Source: Trebouxia sp. TZW2008 (taxonomy: Eukaryota; Chlorophyta; Trebouxiophyceae; Trebouxiales; Trebouxiaceae). Taken from it: a stretch of 64,000 nt of DNA. The position numbers and the translations under genes are program-made. Positions within the stretch are counted from its first letter, which is position 1. Every line of letters starts with the position of its first letter. Under the pieces are notes generated by a model, which was not told the DNA's origin, did no database searches, and worked only from the letters and a program-made list of their open reading frames with translations. Location of the stretch: the NCBI GenBank assembly GCA_002118135.1, contig BDIU01000083.1, positions 62,001-126,000 of the forward strand, written 5' to 3'. Positions 1-10,405 of the stretch are shown here, piece by piece.

Positions 1-544
1 AGCACAGCACCCTAGTGTCATTTTATCGCAGCAGAAATCCTCCTGAGAACCCTTGCATGCTGTTGCAGGGTGTGCTGTGAGGCAGCCATGGCCTGGCCTC
101 AGCATCATCACTTCAATGCAGCAGCACAGCACCCTAGTGTCATTTCAACGCAGCAGAAACCCTCCTCAGACCCCTTGAATGCTGTTGAAGGATACGGTGT
201 GAGGCAACCATGGCCCTAGCCTCAACAGCATCCCAAGACACTGCGTGTGCAGGCTATCAAGCCCTGCTCAAGCTGTCCCGCAGCTAACTCCACGACAACA
301 TTCCAATGCTGTACCTGTCCTACAGATATATACCAGTCATTCTGACACTCCTTGCATGCCTTTGCAGGGTACCGTGTGAGGCAGCCATGGCTCTAGCTTC
401 GACAGCCTCTCAAGAGACCAAGTACGCTGGCTATCAAGCCCTGCTCAAGCTGTCCTGCAGCTAATCCCACGACAACATTCCAATGCTGTACCTGTCCTAC
501 AGATCTACACCAGTCATTCTGACCCCCCTTGCATGCCTTTGCAG
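1..544 (+). repeat. Ghost-exon array upstream of the first TAF2 exon
   Basis: Three decayed copies of the intron end plus the 5' part of the exon that starts at 545. The copies begin near 68, 188 and 367. Each has a polypyrimidine stretch, a TTGCAG-like acceptor (TTGAAG in the second) and then a version of the codons for CEAAMALA. The last two are about 180 bp apart. The copy at 367 stays open for about 30 codons but ends in a stop near 463. The functional copy is taken to be the fourth, because only it runs on into the rest of the exon. Confidence 0.8.
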
Positions 545-3500
545 GATACGGTGTGAGGCAGCCATGGCTCTAGCTGCAACAGCCTCTCAAGAGACCGAGT
601 ATGCTGGCTATCAAGCCCTGCTCAAGCTATTCCGTAGCAGATTCCACAACAGCAGCACTTCCCAGTTGCTATCTCAAAGCGGTCAGAGCCTAGCAGGCTG
701 CAATGTGGGCGAGTACCTGGTCAACCAGGCCCTGCCCTTAGCCCTAGCCTCAGTCAGAGATGAAAAAGGCCATTCCATGCTGGAAGCAGCTGAGATGCTG
801 GTAAGGCTGTTGAGTTCCGCTAGTGCCCTCATGCTATTGGTGGTCCTGCACTCTATGGTGTGTAATGCCATGATGTGGGTCATGCTGCAAGGTCAGGGTT
901 TGCCTGGTCGCCCAGGCCCTGCATTTGGTCTTGGTGTTGATCAGAGATGAGAAGGGCTTATGCATGCCAGATGCAGCTGAGATGCTGCTAAGACTGCATG
1001 CTTCTGCTGTGACACCCATATGCATTTGGTGGCCATGCTGCAATGTGGATTATGCTCTGCAATGTGAAGGAGTACCTGGTCAACCAGGCCTTGCCCAAGG
1101 CGCTAGCATCAGCCACAGATGACCAGGGCTTTTCCATGCCAGAAGCAGCTGAAGTGCTGACGACACTTCAGCCTCCTGTCATTATGCTCATGCTGTTGGT
1201 GATCATTCTACAATACGGGCAAGTACATGATGAGCCAGACCCTGCCCTTGGACCTGGCATCAGTCAGAGATGACAGGGGCTTGTTCAAGTAGCCGAAAAT
1301 CATGCTGATGGTGCTCCATCCTGTTGTTTTTGATCCTCATGCAGTTGGTGGCTGCACAGGTGGACACGCTGCATGCGACTGACATTCCCCACAACAAACA
1401 GACAGCTGCTGTGTATACACATGTGGCCTGCGCTGGACTCTTTTCTGTGGCTGCGCAGGTGGACATGCTGCACAATTCAGATAAAAGTACAGAAAAGGCT
1501 AAGTTCATGCATTTCTACAGGCAAACTGTGGTCAACTTCATGTGTTGTGAATGCACAGGTGGACATGCTGCATCACACTGACAACAGAGGCAGCTTCTAT
1601 AATGATGACAGCATGCTGGCAGCAGCTTTAGAAGCCCTGGGCCGTCTCAGACTCCCAGACTCAAAGAGCCTCAAGCCAATTGTGGAGCAGCTGGACAGGT
1701 TTCTGGCAAGGGGAAGAGTTCTGCCGTCATACCATGGCATAGTTGCCCAAGCAGGGCTGAGGGCATTTGTGGAGCTGGCCTTGACCATGAGGGCTAATTC
1801 AGGATTCAAGACAAAGTTCAAGTCAGCATTTGTGTCAAAGTGAGTATTGCTGTGCACGCTAAGTCATGCTGTATGTGGCTGCATTGCCTTGAGCTGAGCT
1901 ATGCTGCACCTCATGACACTGGGGCGACATATCGTTGCATCGTTGTCTGCTCTGCCCTGCTCTGCTCTGCTTTGATTGCACTGTCCTGTGCTGTGCTGGC
2001 TAGGCTGCCTGTGCTGTGCTGTGCCGTGCCGTGCTGTGCTGTGCTGTGCTGTGCTGTGCTGTGCTGTGCTGTGCTGTGCTGTGCTGTGCTGTGCTGTGCT
2101 GTGCTGGGGCATGCAAGGCTGCAATGAGCTGGAGCGCCCTGCGTTGTTCACTTTTTTCTGACTTTGTGCTGAACTTGTGCTGAACTGCACTGCGCTGTGC
2201 AGGGCACCATTGGTGCTGCGCCTCACGTTGCTGTATGTCAATCCTGTTTGTATGTGCAGGGTGGCTGGCATATGCAGTGAGCACAGCCAGGAGCAGTGGC
2301 ACCCAGAGCTGCGCCGCACAGCCTATGACTGCCTGGTGCGCATGGCTGCAGCCCTGTCAGGCCTGGATGCTGCCATCAGCCTGTGCCTGGACGTTGTAGC
2401 CCATGAGTCTGCACCCCTTGTCAGGTGCTGGTGCTTGATCAGATCTCTATCAGCATGCTGCTGTCACATTGTTGCCATTAAGCCTGTGATTCTTGCCAGG
2501 TATTAGCAGCCCATGAGTCTGTTCCCCTTGTCAGGTGCTTGTGCTTCATCATCTCCCGGTTTGCGTGCTGCTGTCATACTGTTGCCGTCGAGCCTGTACA
2601 GTGACTTCTCTTTGTAATGATTGTTGTGTTTCTCAAGAAATTTGTCTTTATGTCGAATTGTCCTTACTCAGGGGTGCCACTGCAGTCAGAATGCAGTGAT
2701 AGGTTACTTCTTGCATTGTGTTTACAGTGAGCGTGTCCTCACATTGAGTTTCCTTAGAAAAAGGGGTTACTGTAATCCTTGTGAGGTCCTGGTGTCAAGG
2801 CAAATTTTTGTACCATATGCTGCTGATCTGTTTAGTTGTCCGCATCAAATGTTCTGTTGTTGAGTTAACAGAGGTTGATGGCCAGCAGTTTGTTGGAATG
2901 CTTCTGGCGATCTGTGCTTTGCATCTTGTCCTCCAGGCTTGAACCTCTGACAGATGCTGCAGCGTTGTGACTTCACCACCAACATCATCATCAACAAGTA
3001 CATGCTTGCTAAAGGTTCCGTATCCTGTGAGAGCATACTTCAACAGTGAACTGCCTCTGCACTCACGTAAAGGCTTTCGATGTCTGCTGTGTTGCCGTAC
3101 GGCTCGCTTCACAAATCTGCTATGATCATATGTCACAAGCTCATAATCCCATGCCATATGGTGAGCCTTGCCTCTGATTTGAGCTGAGAGCATTCTGCTT
3201 TCTGCTTGCATGCAATGGTCATTGCATACACATGTCCTATGACTTAATTGCGGACTGCTTGAGCAATTATGATTTTTGGCGTATGCTTGCAGGCTAGGCG
3301 TGATGGAAGATATTCAGCCCATTGTGCTTGAGGCCGTCAGTCACAGTTCTCAAACTCCACTCTCAGACCCCTTGCACCCCCCAGCCAACCCCCAGCAGAA
3401 CCCCCTTGACCCACCAACTATGGCCATAGCAACAGTTGAAGCCCAACAGCCCGCCCCTTCACCGCCCTTTGACTCATCCACTGCCCAAGTCTCCCAGGAA

Positions 3501-6500
3501 GTGTTGATCCGGATCCATGATCTATTCAACCAGCAGCATGATGTGAAGCTGCGCCACCTGGCGTTCATGCTTCTATCACGCCTTGGGAGTCTGCCACCCA
3601 CGCTGTATAGACCTGCTGAGGAGCCAGAAACTGCTGGGCCTCAGGGTATGCACTGTCAGCTCTAGCCAACACTTCTGGGCAATAGCACACCTCCCTGAGC
3701 TGACTGTTCTAGACAAGTGCCTGGAAAGGACTCAGAAGCTGCCACACACCCAAGTCAGTACTGCTCCTTTGATTTCTGGGATCTTGGGCATCAAGTCAGA
3801 GGACAAACAAGCAAAATGCTAGCTTGCAGAGGAGCCACAGACAGCTGGGCCTCAGGGTCTGCAACGTTGGCTTGAGTCAAAGACAACAGCGCATCGCGCC
3901 AGTACTTCAGCTGCCTCATTCAGATTGACAACATCTGCACAGAAGCAACATATCAATCTCATACATTTGTAGCAGTCCACATGGCGGGGACTGGCGCAGA
4001 GCTCACCAGTAGCCTACAGCCCACAAAACACTGCCAGGAGCAGTGGGCTTGCCTCAATGTGGGGCTCAAGCAAAACTGCTGGCTTAGCAGGAGATTTCAA
4101 CAACTTGCAACGACTATGAGCACATGCACTTGAGCAAGTCACACAATGCTGTGTGTTGCAGAACCCACGACCAGCATGCAGACCCACAACATAGTGCCGG
4201 CAGCAGTGGGCCCCGCCAAGTCGGGGGGCTGGCAGGGGGTCCCATCTGGAGCCCTGCCGTCTGCAGAGCCTTCCATGCAGGACCTTGAGGGTGAGCTCTC
4301 AATTGCAACACAAAAACAGGGCAACAAGGGCTTGCTTGCCGCAGGGCCATCACAGGCACTCACCTGCAACTTCCTGCATGGATGGCTTCACTGGTCTGCT
4401 TGCTGCTAAGTATTATACGCAGGATCTTGGATGTTTTTGCAAGCGCTTGCTTGCTGCTGAGCATTATATGCAGGTTCTTGGATGTTTTGTTGAAGTCTTG
4501 CTTGCTGCTGAGCCATTGAAAAAAGCCACCCGATCTGCCTTGCACTGTTGGCTTGCTCTACTTGCTGACAAAGCATATGCTGTGTGTTGCACCACTCATG
4601 CAAGACCTCGCAAGTGACCTCCAAGACTCCCTGCTGAGCCATCAGAGAAGTCACCTGTAGTGTGCTGCATTGCTGCGTGATGACAGCTGGATTGTCCATG
4701 AAAGATCCTGAGAAGTAAATCCTACCCTTGCCTGAGAAGGACCTTGCTTGCTGCTGCGGTCCCAATGCAAGACATTGCAGGTGACTTCATTGCTTGCTAA
4801 CAAGCTCATGCTGTCTGCTGAGCCCTCCATGCAGGCGCCTGAATGTCAGCTTGAGCACTTGTCTGCTGAGCCATCAGAGGCTTACCTAGATTGTCTTGCA
4901 TCATTGGTTTCAACAGCTGCTTTTCTGCTGCGGTCTCAATGCAAGACGCTGCAGGCAGATGCATTGCTTGCTAACAAGCTCATGCAGTCTGCTGAGCCCT
5001 CATGCAGGCGCTTGAGTGTTAGCTTGAGCACTTGTCTGCTGAGCCATCAGAGGTTTACCTACACTGTCTTGCATCATTGGTTTCACCAGCTTCTTTGCTG
5101 CTGAGCCATCTGTGCCAGACACTGCAGGTGACCTCATCAGGCTTGTCAACACAGCACATGCTATCTGCAGAGCCCTGCATTCAGGACTTGGAAATTGAAC
5201 TGAAGGATCACACCTAGCACTGCTGTCATCTCTTCCACTATCATCATAAACATTGCCGCTCTGGTTTTCATCGTCGGTATCAGCATTATCATCAGTGTTA
5301 CTGACGTCGGCAAGTTTGTACTTGTTACATCTCACTGCTGTGCTATGCATTTCGAGCCAACAAAGGCAGGCTAGACACTCTACGGCCAACACAATCCCTC
5401 TGGAGCGGAAGCAGTTCCCCAGGGCTTATGTTTTGACATACACAAACGAACCCATAAACACGATCGCCTGATCAATTTCTGAGGTAGAGAGTTACAGCAT
5501 ATCTCTTCCTTAACTGCTGATGCGTTTTCAATCAAAGTGCTGTCTGTCCAGAGGTGACTGGCAAGGAGGCTCCGAGGACAGATGCACCATCCAAACAGTC
5601 CCACCCCTGGCCTGAGCTCCCTCACCTCCAGCATACCTCCCAAACCGCGGCTCAGGGTCAACCCCAGCAGCAAATGCCTGCCTTGGGCATACCTGCTCCT
5701 CAGCCTGCTGTGCCTTCCAGGAAACGACCCAAGTCTGCGTCACCAGCCCCACTCAGTTTGCAGGTAATCCTGGTCTTAGGCCCACATTTCTTGTGGCACA
5801 AGACATCTGTGTAAGAACATGTTGAAGTGACAGGCATGCCCGTGCTAATGTCACTGTCTTGCGCTCCCTTTGTCGGTTGTTGAGCAGCACAGCAATCTGT
5901 CCTTCCATTGCAGCTGACATTGGTGTGACTGTGAAATGCACTCCGCGTACAAAGGCACTCTTCACCTTCGCAAATGGCTGTGTGGGGCTGGCCAACATAT
6001 CAGGCCCTTTTACAAATTTCGTGAGGCCAAACTCTGACGTGCATGGTGTACAGAAGTCAGGGGCTGTTGGCGGTCCATCCCCAGTGACAGTTGAGCAGCT
6101 GGAAGCTGTCATGAAGGGGGGCAGCCAGCAGCCCAAACAACGCATGGTCATTATCATCATCACTATCACTAACATCTTGTTACTGGTATTGTTGTCATCA
6201 TGGTCATCATTGTCATCCTGATCATCATCAATGTCACTGTCACAAGAGTCAGGGGCAGTTGGCAGTCCAGCCCCAGTGAAGGTCAAGCAGCTGGAAGCTA
6301 TCATTAAGGGAGGCAGGCAGCAGCCCAAGCAGCCCACTGTCAATATCATCATAACCACTACCATGACTTCATCGAATCATCATAACCATTGTCACCATCA
6401 GAATTGTCATCATTACCGTAGGAGTTGGGTGTTGGTGGGTGGTCCAGCCCCAATGACGGCAGAGGAGCTCGAGCTAGAGACCGTCGTGAAGGGAGACAGC

Positions 6501-7704
6501 CAGCAGCCCAAGCAGCGCATATCCAGTGTGATCATCTTTATCATTAACAATACTATTAGTACTGTCCTCATGATTGTCATTGTTGGTACCTTTATTATAG
6601 GAGTCAGGGGCAGTTGTTGGTCCAGCCCCAGTGACGGCGGAGGAGCTAGAGGCCATCATGAAGGGAGGCAGCCAGCAGCCCAAGCAGCGCAGGAAGAAGC
6701 AGAAGACTGACCCCTCAGCACCAGACTCTGGCCGCACACTGTCTCCTGCTCCAAGATTTACCCCAGAGCCAGATGCAGTGGCTGTTGAAGGCATGCATCA
6801 ACAGCAGCAGCAGCAACAGCATGGAGTTGCTGATGCCCATGCACCAGGTATACTTTGCCGTAAGTATCAAAAGTGCAGTGTGATTTGCTTAGCATGACTG
6901 TCAGCATGGGTTGGGTTGTGTCCTTGTCGCTTGCGCCCCATTAGGTAGCATTCGGTGCGCTTTGACAATCATTATAGAGACTTGGCAGCTTTGATTTGCA
7001 GAGTTTCACAGTAACAAGACTTAGAAAGTCCAACACCTGGACCTTGTCCTTTTGTTCTACAGGAGCAGGGCAGTTTGCAGTGCCCCTCTCTCAAGGCCCT
7101 GGCCCAGCCCAAACCTCAACTGCAGCAGCATTGCAGCCTCATGCCAATCCCACTGTTCAGCAGCAGCAGCAGCAGCAACAGCCTTTTACTTTTCACGCAG
7201 GGCAGGGCATTGAGCAACAGCCCCAGTCGTCACTGCAACAAAGCAAACCCCCAGCGCAAGCTGCTGCTGGTGCAGTGCCAGTTGAACAGCAGCAAGCACA
7301 GCCTGCTGACTCAACGGCAGGAGGCTCTGTGCTTAGCGGGTCGGCTTATGGCACTGAAGAAGAGCGGCTTGAGCGAAAGAGGCAGAGGCAACTTGAGAAG
7401 CAACGCATAAAGTAAGGCCTACGAAGCAGTGCATAGCATTGATTGTAGCACTCACACCATGATTGACATGGAATAGTCATACATGTCACACAGGCATCAT
7501 AGATGCCTTCTTGAGCAAAGTTTGACACGACATGGTCAGTTGTAATTGCTGGTACACAGGGATACAGAGACGCTAGAGGAAAAAGCAGCACGAAGGCAGG
7601 CCAAAAGAGATAAGAAGGCTCGCAAGAGCACACGAGCTGACACCTTCTCCATGGCTGACAGTGCAGGCAATCGAACAGTAGACATGTCTGACATAACATC
7701 ATGA
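545..7704 (+). CDS. TAF2: TFIID subunit TAF2, 3' part (gene continues off the left edge)
   Basis: TAF2 is the M1-aminopeptidase-like subunit of the general transcription factor TFIID and contacts core-promoter DNA. This is its C-terminal HEAT-like part. Phase-consistent exons: 545-800, 1559-1839, 2260-2424, 3293-3645, 4162-4290, 5552-5763, 6601-6847, 7063-7411 and 7560-7704, giving about 711 residues; the stop is TGA at 7702. Diagnostic blocks recalled from plant TAF2 are CEAAMALAATASQETEYAG, NQALPLALASVRDEKG, HHTDNRGSFYNDD and RVLPSYHGIVAQAGLRAF. The tail has a short KQRRKKQK basic patch, two poly-Gln tracts (near 6800 and 7155) and a charged Arg/Lys/Glu segment (EERLERKRQRQLEKQR) before the end. 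Exons 4162-4290 and 5552-5763 encode low-complexity linker and rest mainly on phase and splice sites. Family call is firm; linker exons less so. Confidence 0.85.
860..1290 (+). repeat. Ghost copies of the 3' part of TAF2 exon 545-800
   Basis: Three degenerate copies of the segment encoding NQALPLALASVRDEKG lie downstream of the true donor at 800, centred near 930, 1110 and 1250. The middle copy still reads EYLVNQALPKALASATDDQG without a stop; the others carry stops or frameshifts. All sit inside the intron 801-1558. Confidence 0.85.
1350..1558 (+). repeat. Ghost copies of the 5' edge of TAF2 exon 1559
   Basis: Two copies of the acceptor plus the first codons (CAGGTGGACAYGCTGCA) occur near 1358 and 1458, about 100 bp apart, just before the true acceptor at 1558. 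The intron 801-1558 therefore holds donor-side copies of one exon followed by acceptor-side copies of the next. Confidence 0.8.
2010..2105. repeat. (TGTGC)n pentanucleotide satellite
   Basis: A nearly pure run of the pentamer TGTGC with a few TGCCG variants, inside the TAF2 intron 1840-2259. It keeps long open frames on both strands (Cys/Ala/Val-rich or Gln/His/Ser-rich), which are artefacts of a 5-bp unit without stops. Confidence 0.95.
2500..2545 (+). repeat. Ghost copy of the TAF2 donor edge at 2424
   Basis: Repeats the end of exon 2260-2424 (codons for AHESAPLV) with its following CAGGTGCT donor, about 110 bp downstream. One copy only. Confidence 0.75.
2655..2775 (+). repeat. Dispersed repeat family 2, copy in TAF2 intron
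   Basis: A segment with TTGTCCTTACTCAGGGG, CACTGCAGTCAGAATGCAGTG and a degenerate TTGCATTGTGTTTACA. The same order of blocks recurs near 21030-21155 and 39165-39275, and partly at 14040-14110. It lies in the TAF2 intron 2425-3292. No coding content is seen. Confidence 0.6.
3825..3875 (+). repeat. Ghost copy of the TAF2 donor edge at 3645
   Basis: Repeats GAGGAGCCA..GCTGGGCCTCAGGGT from the end of exon 3293-3645 about 205 bp downstream, with its GT donor kept. Confidence 0.75.
4380..5215 (+). repeat. Ghost array of the TAF2 donor edge at 4290
   Basis: Many degenerate copies of the end of exon 4162-4290 (GCTGAGCCYTCCATGCAGG followed by the donor region), near 4400, 4455, 4505, 4820, 4990 and 5170. 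A second motif, CAATGCAAGACATTGCAGGTGA-like, alternates with them around 4755 and 4940. This fills most of the intron 4291-5551 and is the largest array in TAF2. Confidence 0.7.
6040..6530 (+). repeat. Ghost array upstream of TAF2 exon 6601 with TCA-rich spacers
   Basis: Three copies of the 5' part of exon 6601 (coding for GP(A/S)PVT...EQLEA and GGSQQPKQR) start near 6055, 6243 and 6425. The true copy starts at 6601, so the spacing is about 180 bp. Each copy is followed by a (TCA/ATC)n-rich spacer of 60-90 bp that belongs to the duplicated unit. All three peptides remain readable; stops occur only in the spacers. Splicing phase fits the fourth copy. Confidence 0.9.
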
Positions 7705-8167
7705 CCAATTAATTTGGTTCACAACAGCTAGCGCGGCCAAACATATAACTTTAAAAGGTTGTCTTTTCAGCAGCCCTCTTTTCCCGGCCCATTTGTGTTC
7801 AGTTGCCCCAGGTTCGTCGTATGCATCTGTCTCTGCCTTTTTGGCCGGCGAATCCTGGCAGTGCCAGTTGATTGTTGAGCTGTGACAGCAACCCGCTTGT
7901 ATGCATGGCTCTGTGCATGGCTCATGAAATTTAAGAAGCTATATGAGAAGCTGCGACGCATGCAACGCACCGACTGTCGTCTGCTTTAGCCTGGCGCTCG
8001 CGTTGTCGTGTCTGCTGATGCGCGCGCGGCGCGTGTTCGTGAAATGACGCGCTGTTGCAGCTGACACATGGAAACGATGAGAAACGATACTGCACGTTTC
8101 AAATTTCGAAGCAACTCTGCAAGTAGACAAGCAGTTGCGCTCGTGTGCGCGGCTGCCGCAACGATCA
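7705..8167. other. Intergenic, TAF2 to secreted-protein gene
   Basis: Between two genes on the same strand. It must hold the TAF2 3' end and the next promoter. No TATA box, repeat or RNA gene could be recognised. Confidence 0.5.
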
Positions 8168-9336
8168 ATGATGACACTAGTGCGCATCGGCATGGACGTG
8201 ACCACGATTTCAGTTGTCCTGCTGTGCCTGTTCAAGGGTGCGCAGGGTTTCGCTGATCAGAAGCTTGCAGATCGAAGAGATCACAGCCCTGCTGTAGGTG
8301 ACTCCTATGACTTCATCGGCCATGCCTATAAGACTTCCCAAGACAAGTGCGGCATGGAGCTGCTGTGTTTGCATCTGTAGCTTTTGCTCATTTGACATGA
8401 CAAAGCTTGTCAACCGGCTACTAAACAAGGCTGGCCTTGACGTGCTAACCTTACTGAGGTCTTGTGCCGATTTGCAGTTGCACGGCATTGGTGAACATCT
8501 ACAATGTTGCAACTGGCAACAACACAGATGTTGAGATCTTCTTTGACGGCTATCAAGATCCCTACCAAACAACAGGCATCTTGAGTTTGCAACTTGAGCT
8601 TGAAGACTTACAAGATGAAAGCCTTGATGTGCTCTCTCTCAGCTACAGCTTGAGCATATACAACCCCTTTTACAACTACCTGATGTGGACCTCTGACTAT
8701 GCTCCTGCTGCCCTTGTAAGTAACTACCGATGGCAATGTCATAAGCAATTGTGACGTATGTGTACATTCACAAATGCAAGGCCAAAATCACAGCAGCATT
8801 TTCACCTGAAGTATGTGCTTGACAGCACAGGCAAGAAGTGAGTTTGCTCCATCATCACATAAAGGCTTTCATTTGCCTTGCTAGCATGACACCTTCTTTG
8901 CTGCAGCTGCAAACTGTGCGTCAGCTCCCGTTTGCATCCAAGCATGATCTTCCACATTTGCAGGCTTGGGCTGACAGCTGTCTTCACATGTTGATGTCAG
9001 ACTCACCAGTTTGAGCATTTCTGTTATCTGCATGAAAGGCTGTCAAAGCAAACTTGTCAATGTGCGCAGGGTACAATTGAGCAGTCGTCTCCACATGCAC
9101 CCAACGTGACATTCATCAGTGTACCACCATTCTTGAATGATAACAACCCTGCTGAGACTGGAACTCCTGGTTTCTTCAATATGGGCTTCTACTCAGATGC
9201 ACCAAAGACTTTACATACATTTGATACAGACGCACTGAGCATGGCCTTGACACCACAGTGGGTGAAGTTCAATCAGGTTGAGTGTGAAGTTGTGCCGGCT
9301 TGCCAGGACAGTTATGGCAACTTGTTTCCTTGTTGA
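8168..9336 (+). CDS. Small secreted protein of unknown function
   Basis: Three exons fit by phase: 8168-8346, 8478-8715 and 9070-9336, giving about 227 residues and a TGA stop at 9334. The protein starts MMTLVRIGMDVTTISVVLLC, a hydrophobic run ending around Gly-Phe-Ala, so a signal peptide is likely. The body is acidic and rich in Asn, Tyr, Leu and Ser, with possible N-glycosylation sites (GNNTD, PNVTF) and cysteines near the end (ECEVVPACQD). It resembles no family I can name. The first donor (AA|GTGCGG) is weak, so the exon 1 to 2 junction may be wrong; the second junction has good GTAAGT and CAG sites. It may be an extracellular or cell-wall protein; that is inference from the signal peptide alone. 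Confidence 0.45.
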
Positions 9337-10273
9337 ACACAGGAATGCTGTTTGACTTAAACGACTTTAAGTTGTGCAGCGTTTGGCATGTCCCTTAGAT
9401 CACCGCTCTGCCAGACGCAGGCTGTGTTATCCTGTGTGCAAGTGAAAGTCTTTCTGCTATTCTGCTGCACAGCCAAATCTCGGGCCTCGTCTGCACACAA
9501 GTGCCTGTTGCTTGTGTCTCTGATCAATCTTTCAAATGCTATTGGCAGCAATGTATGCTTTGAGTGGGAAGGAAAGCTTGAAATTCTTTCATTCACAAAA
9601 TTTGTTGCCTGACTCAATTTGCTTCTTTCACGGCATCCAGCTTGTCGTCAATCACAAGTATCGACTACAAAATTGTCAAGTTCTGCTGCTCATAATCTCT
9701 GCAGCAGCTGCTACATGAACGAACATAACGCAAACAGCTTCATCACAGTGCATTAAACAACAAGCTTGACATCTGATCAGCAAGTACCATATCTCCCTCT
9801 CAGTTCATCTTAATGCTGCAGCAGTCATACAACACACGCCTTGCTGGCGAGCATACGCATTCTAGTACAGCTGACACTGAGCAATCGCACAGCAGCACCT
9901 AAATCAATTATTTGCTGTGCTGCTCTACACATGTCCGCAAGCTAGATGCTTTTGGGTCCTATGATGTCCACCAAAACTGCGTTCCAAGCATTGCACTGCC
10001 GATGTAACACCTTGAGTGCAGGTTGTTCGTAACCCTCTGCAAGCCTTGTTAGTTGTCGTGGCAAGATGCAGAATACACAGCAGCTAAAGGAACGCCACGG
10101 TCTTTTCCGAGGCCTCTCAAACACGCCTAATGGCGTAGACTTTTTTCCCTCTTTTCTACACAGCAGCTTCGCACAGTACATTGCAGGTGCATCATCATTA
10201 CAAAAAATGCTGAGTAGTTCATGCACGCAAAGTGAGGGAGCATATTACATCTTGTGCTATACGTCACAGCTTC
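9337..10273. other. Intergenic between convergent genes
   Basis: Lies between the stop of the secreted-protein gene (+) and the distal stop of the GC1-like gene (-). Short open frames on both strands show no recognisable protein. Confidence 0.5.
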
Positions 10274-10405
10274 TCATGTGCCAACAATTTCTTTGACCGC
10301 AAGATCCACTTCATCATATTTGAAGTCGAACCCTTGTTCTTGCGCTCTAGCTGGCAACACACGCTGCCCCTCAAGCACAACCTTGGCGCCTTCACCTAGC
10401 AAAGT
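10274..10405 (-). other. Distal alternative last exon of the GC1-like gene
   Basis: Encodes TLLGEGAKVVLEGQRVLP and runs to a stop at 10274. It has a CAATGCAG acceptor and the same phase (0) as the proximal copy at 11177-11302. Compared with plant GC1 (LLGEGATVVLEGQKVLP...GFEFKY as recalled) it keeps LP and DFKY. Either copy completes the protein; which is used is unknown. Confidence 0.8.

Noticed and set aside
1840..2319. Open frames rich in Cys/Ala/Val (+) and Gln/His/Ser (-)
   Set aside because: They are produced by the (TGTGC)n pentamer inside a TAF2 intron.
2935..2975. Possible TAF2 exon after TCCTCCAG reading RLEPLTDAAAL
   Set aside because: A stop follows in the required phase within eleven codons, and the exon at 3293 fits the same phase better.
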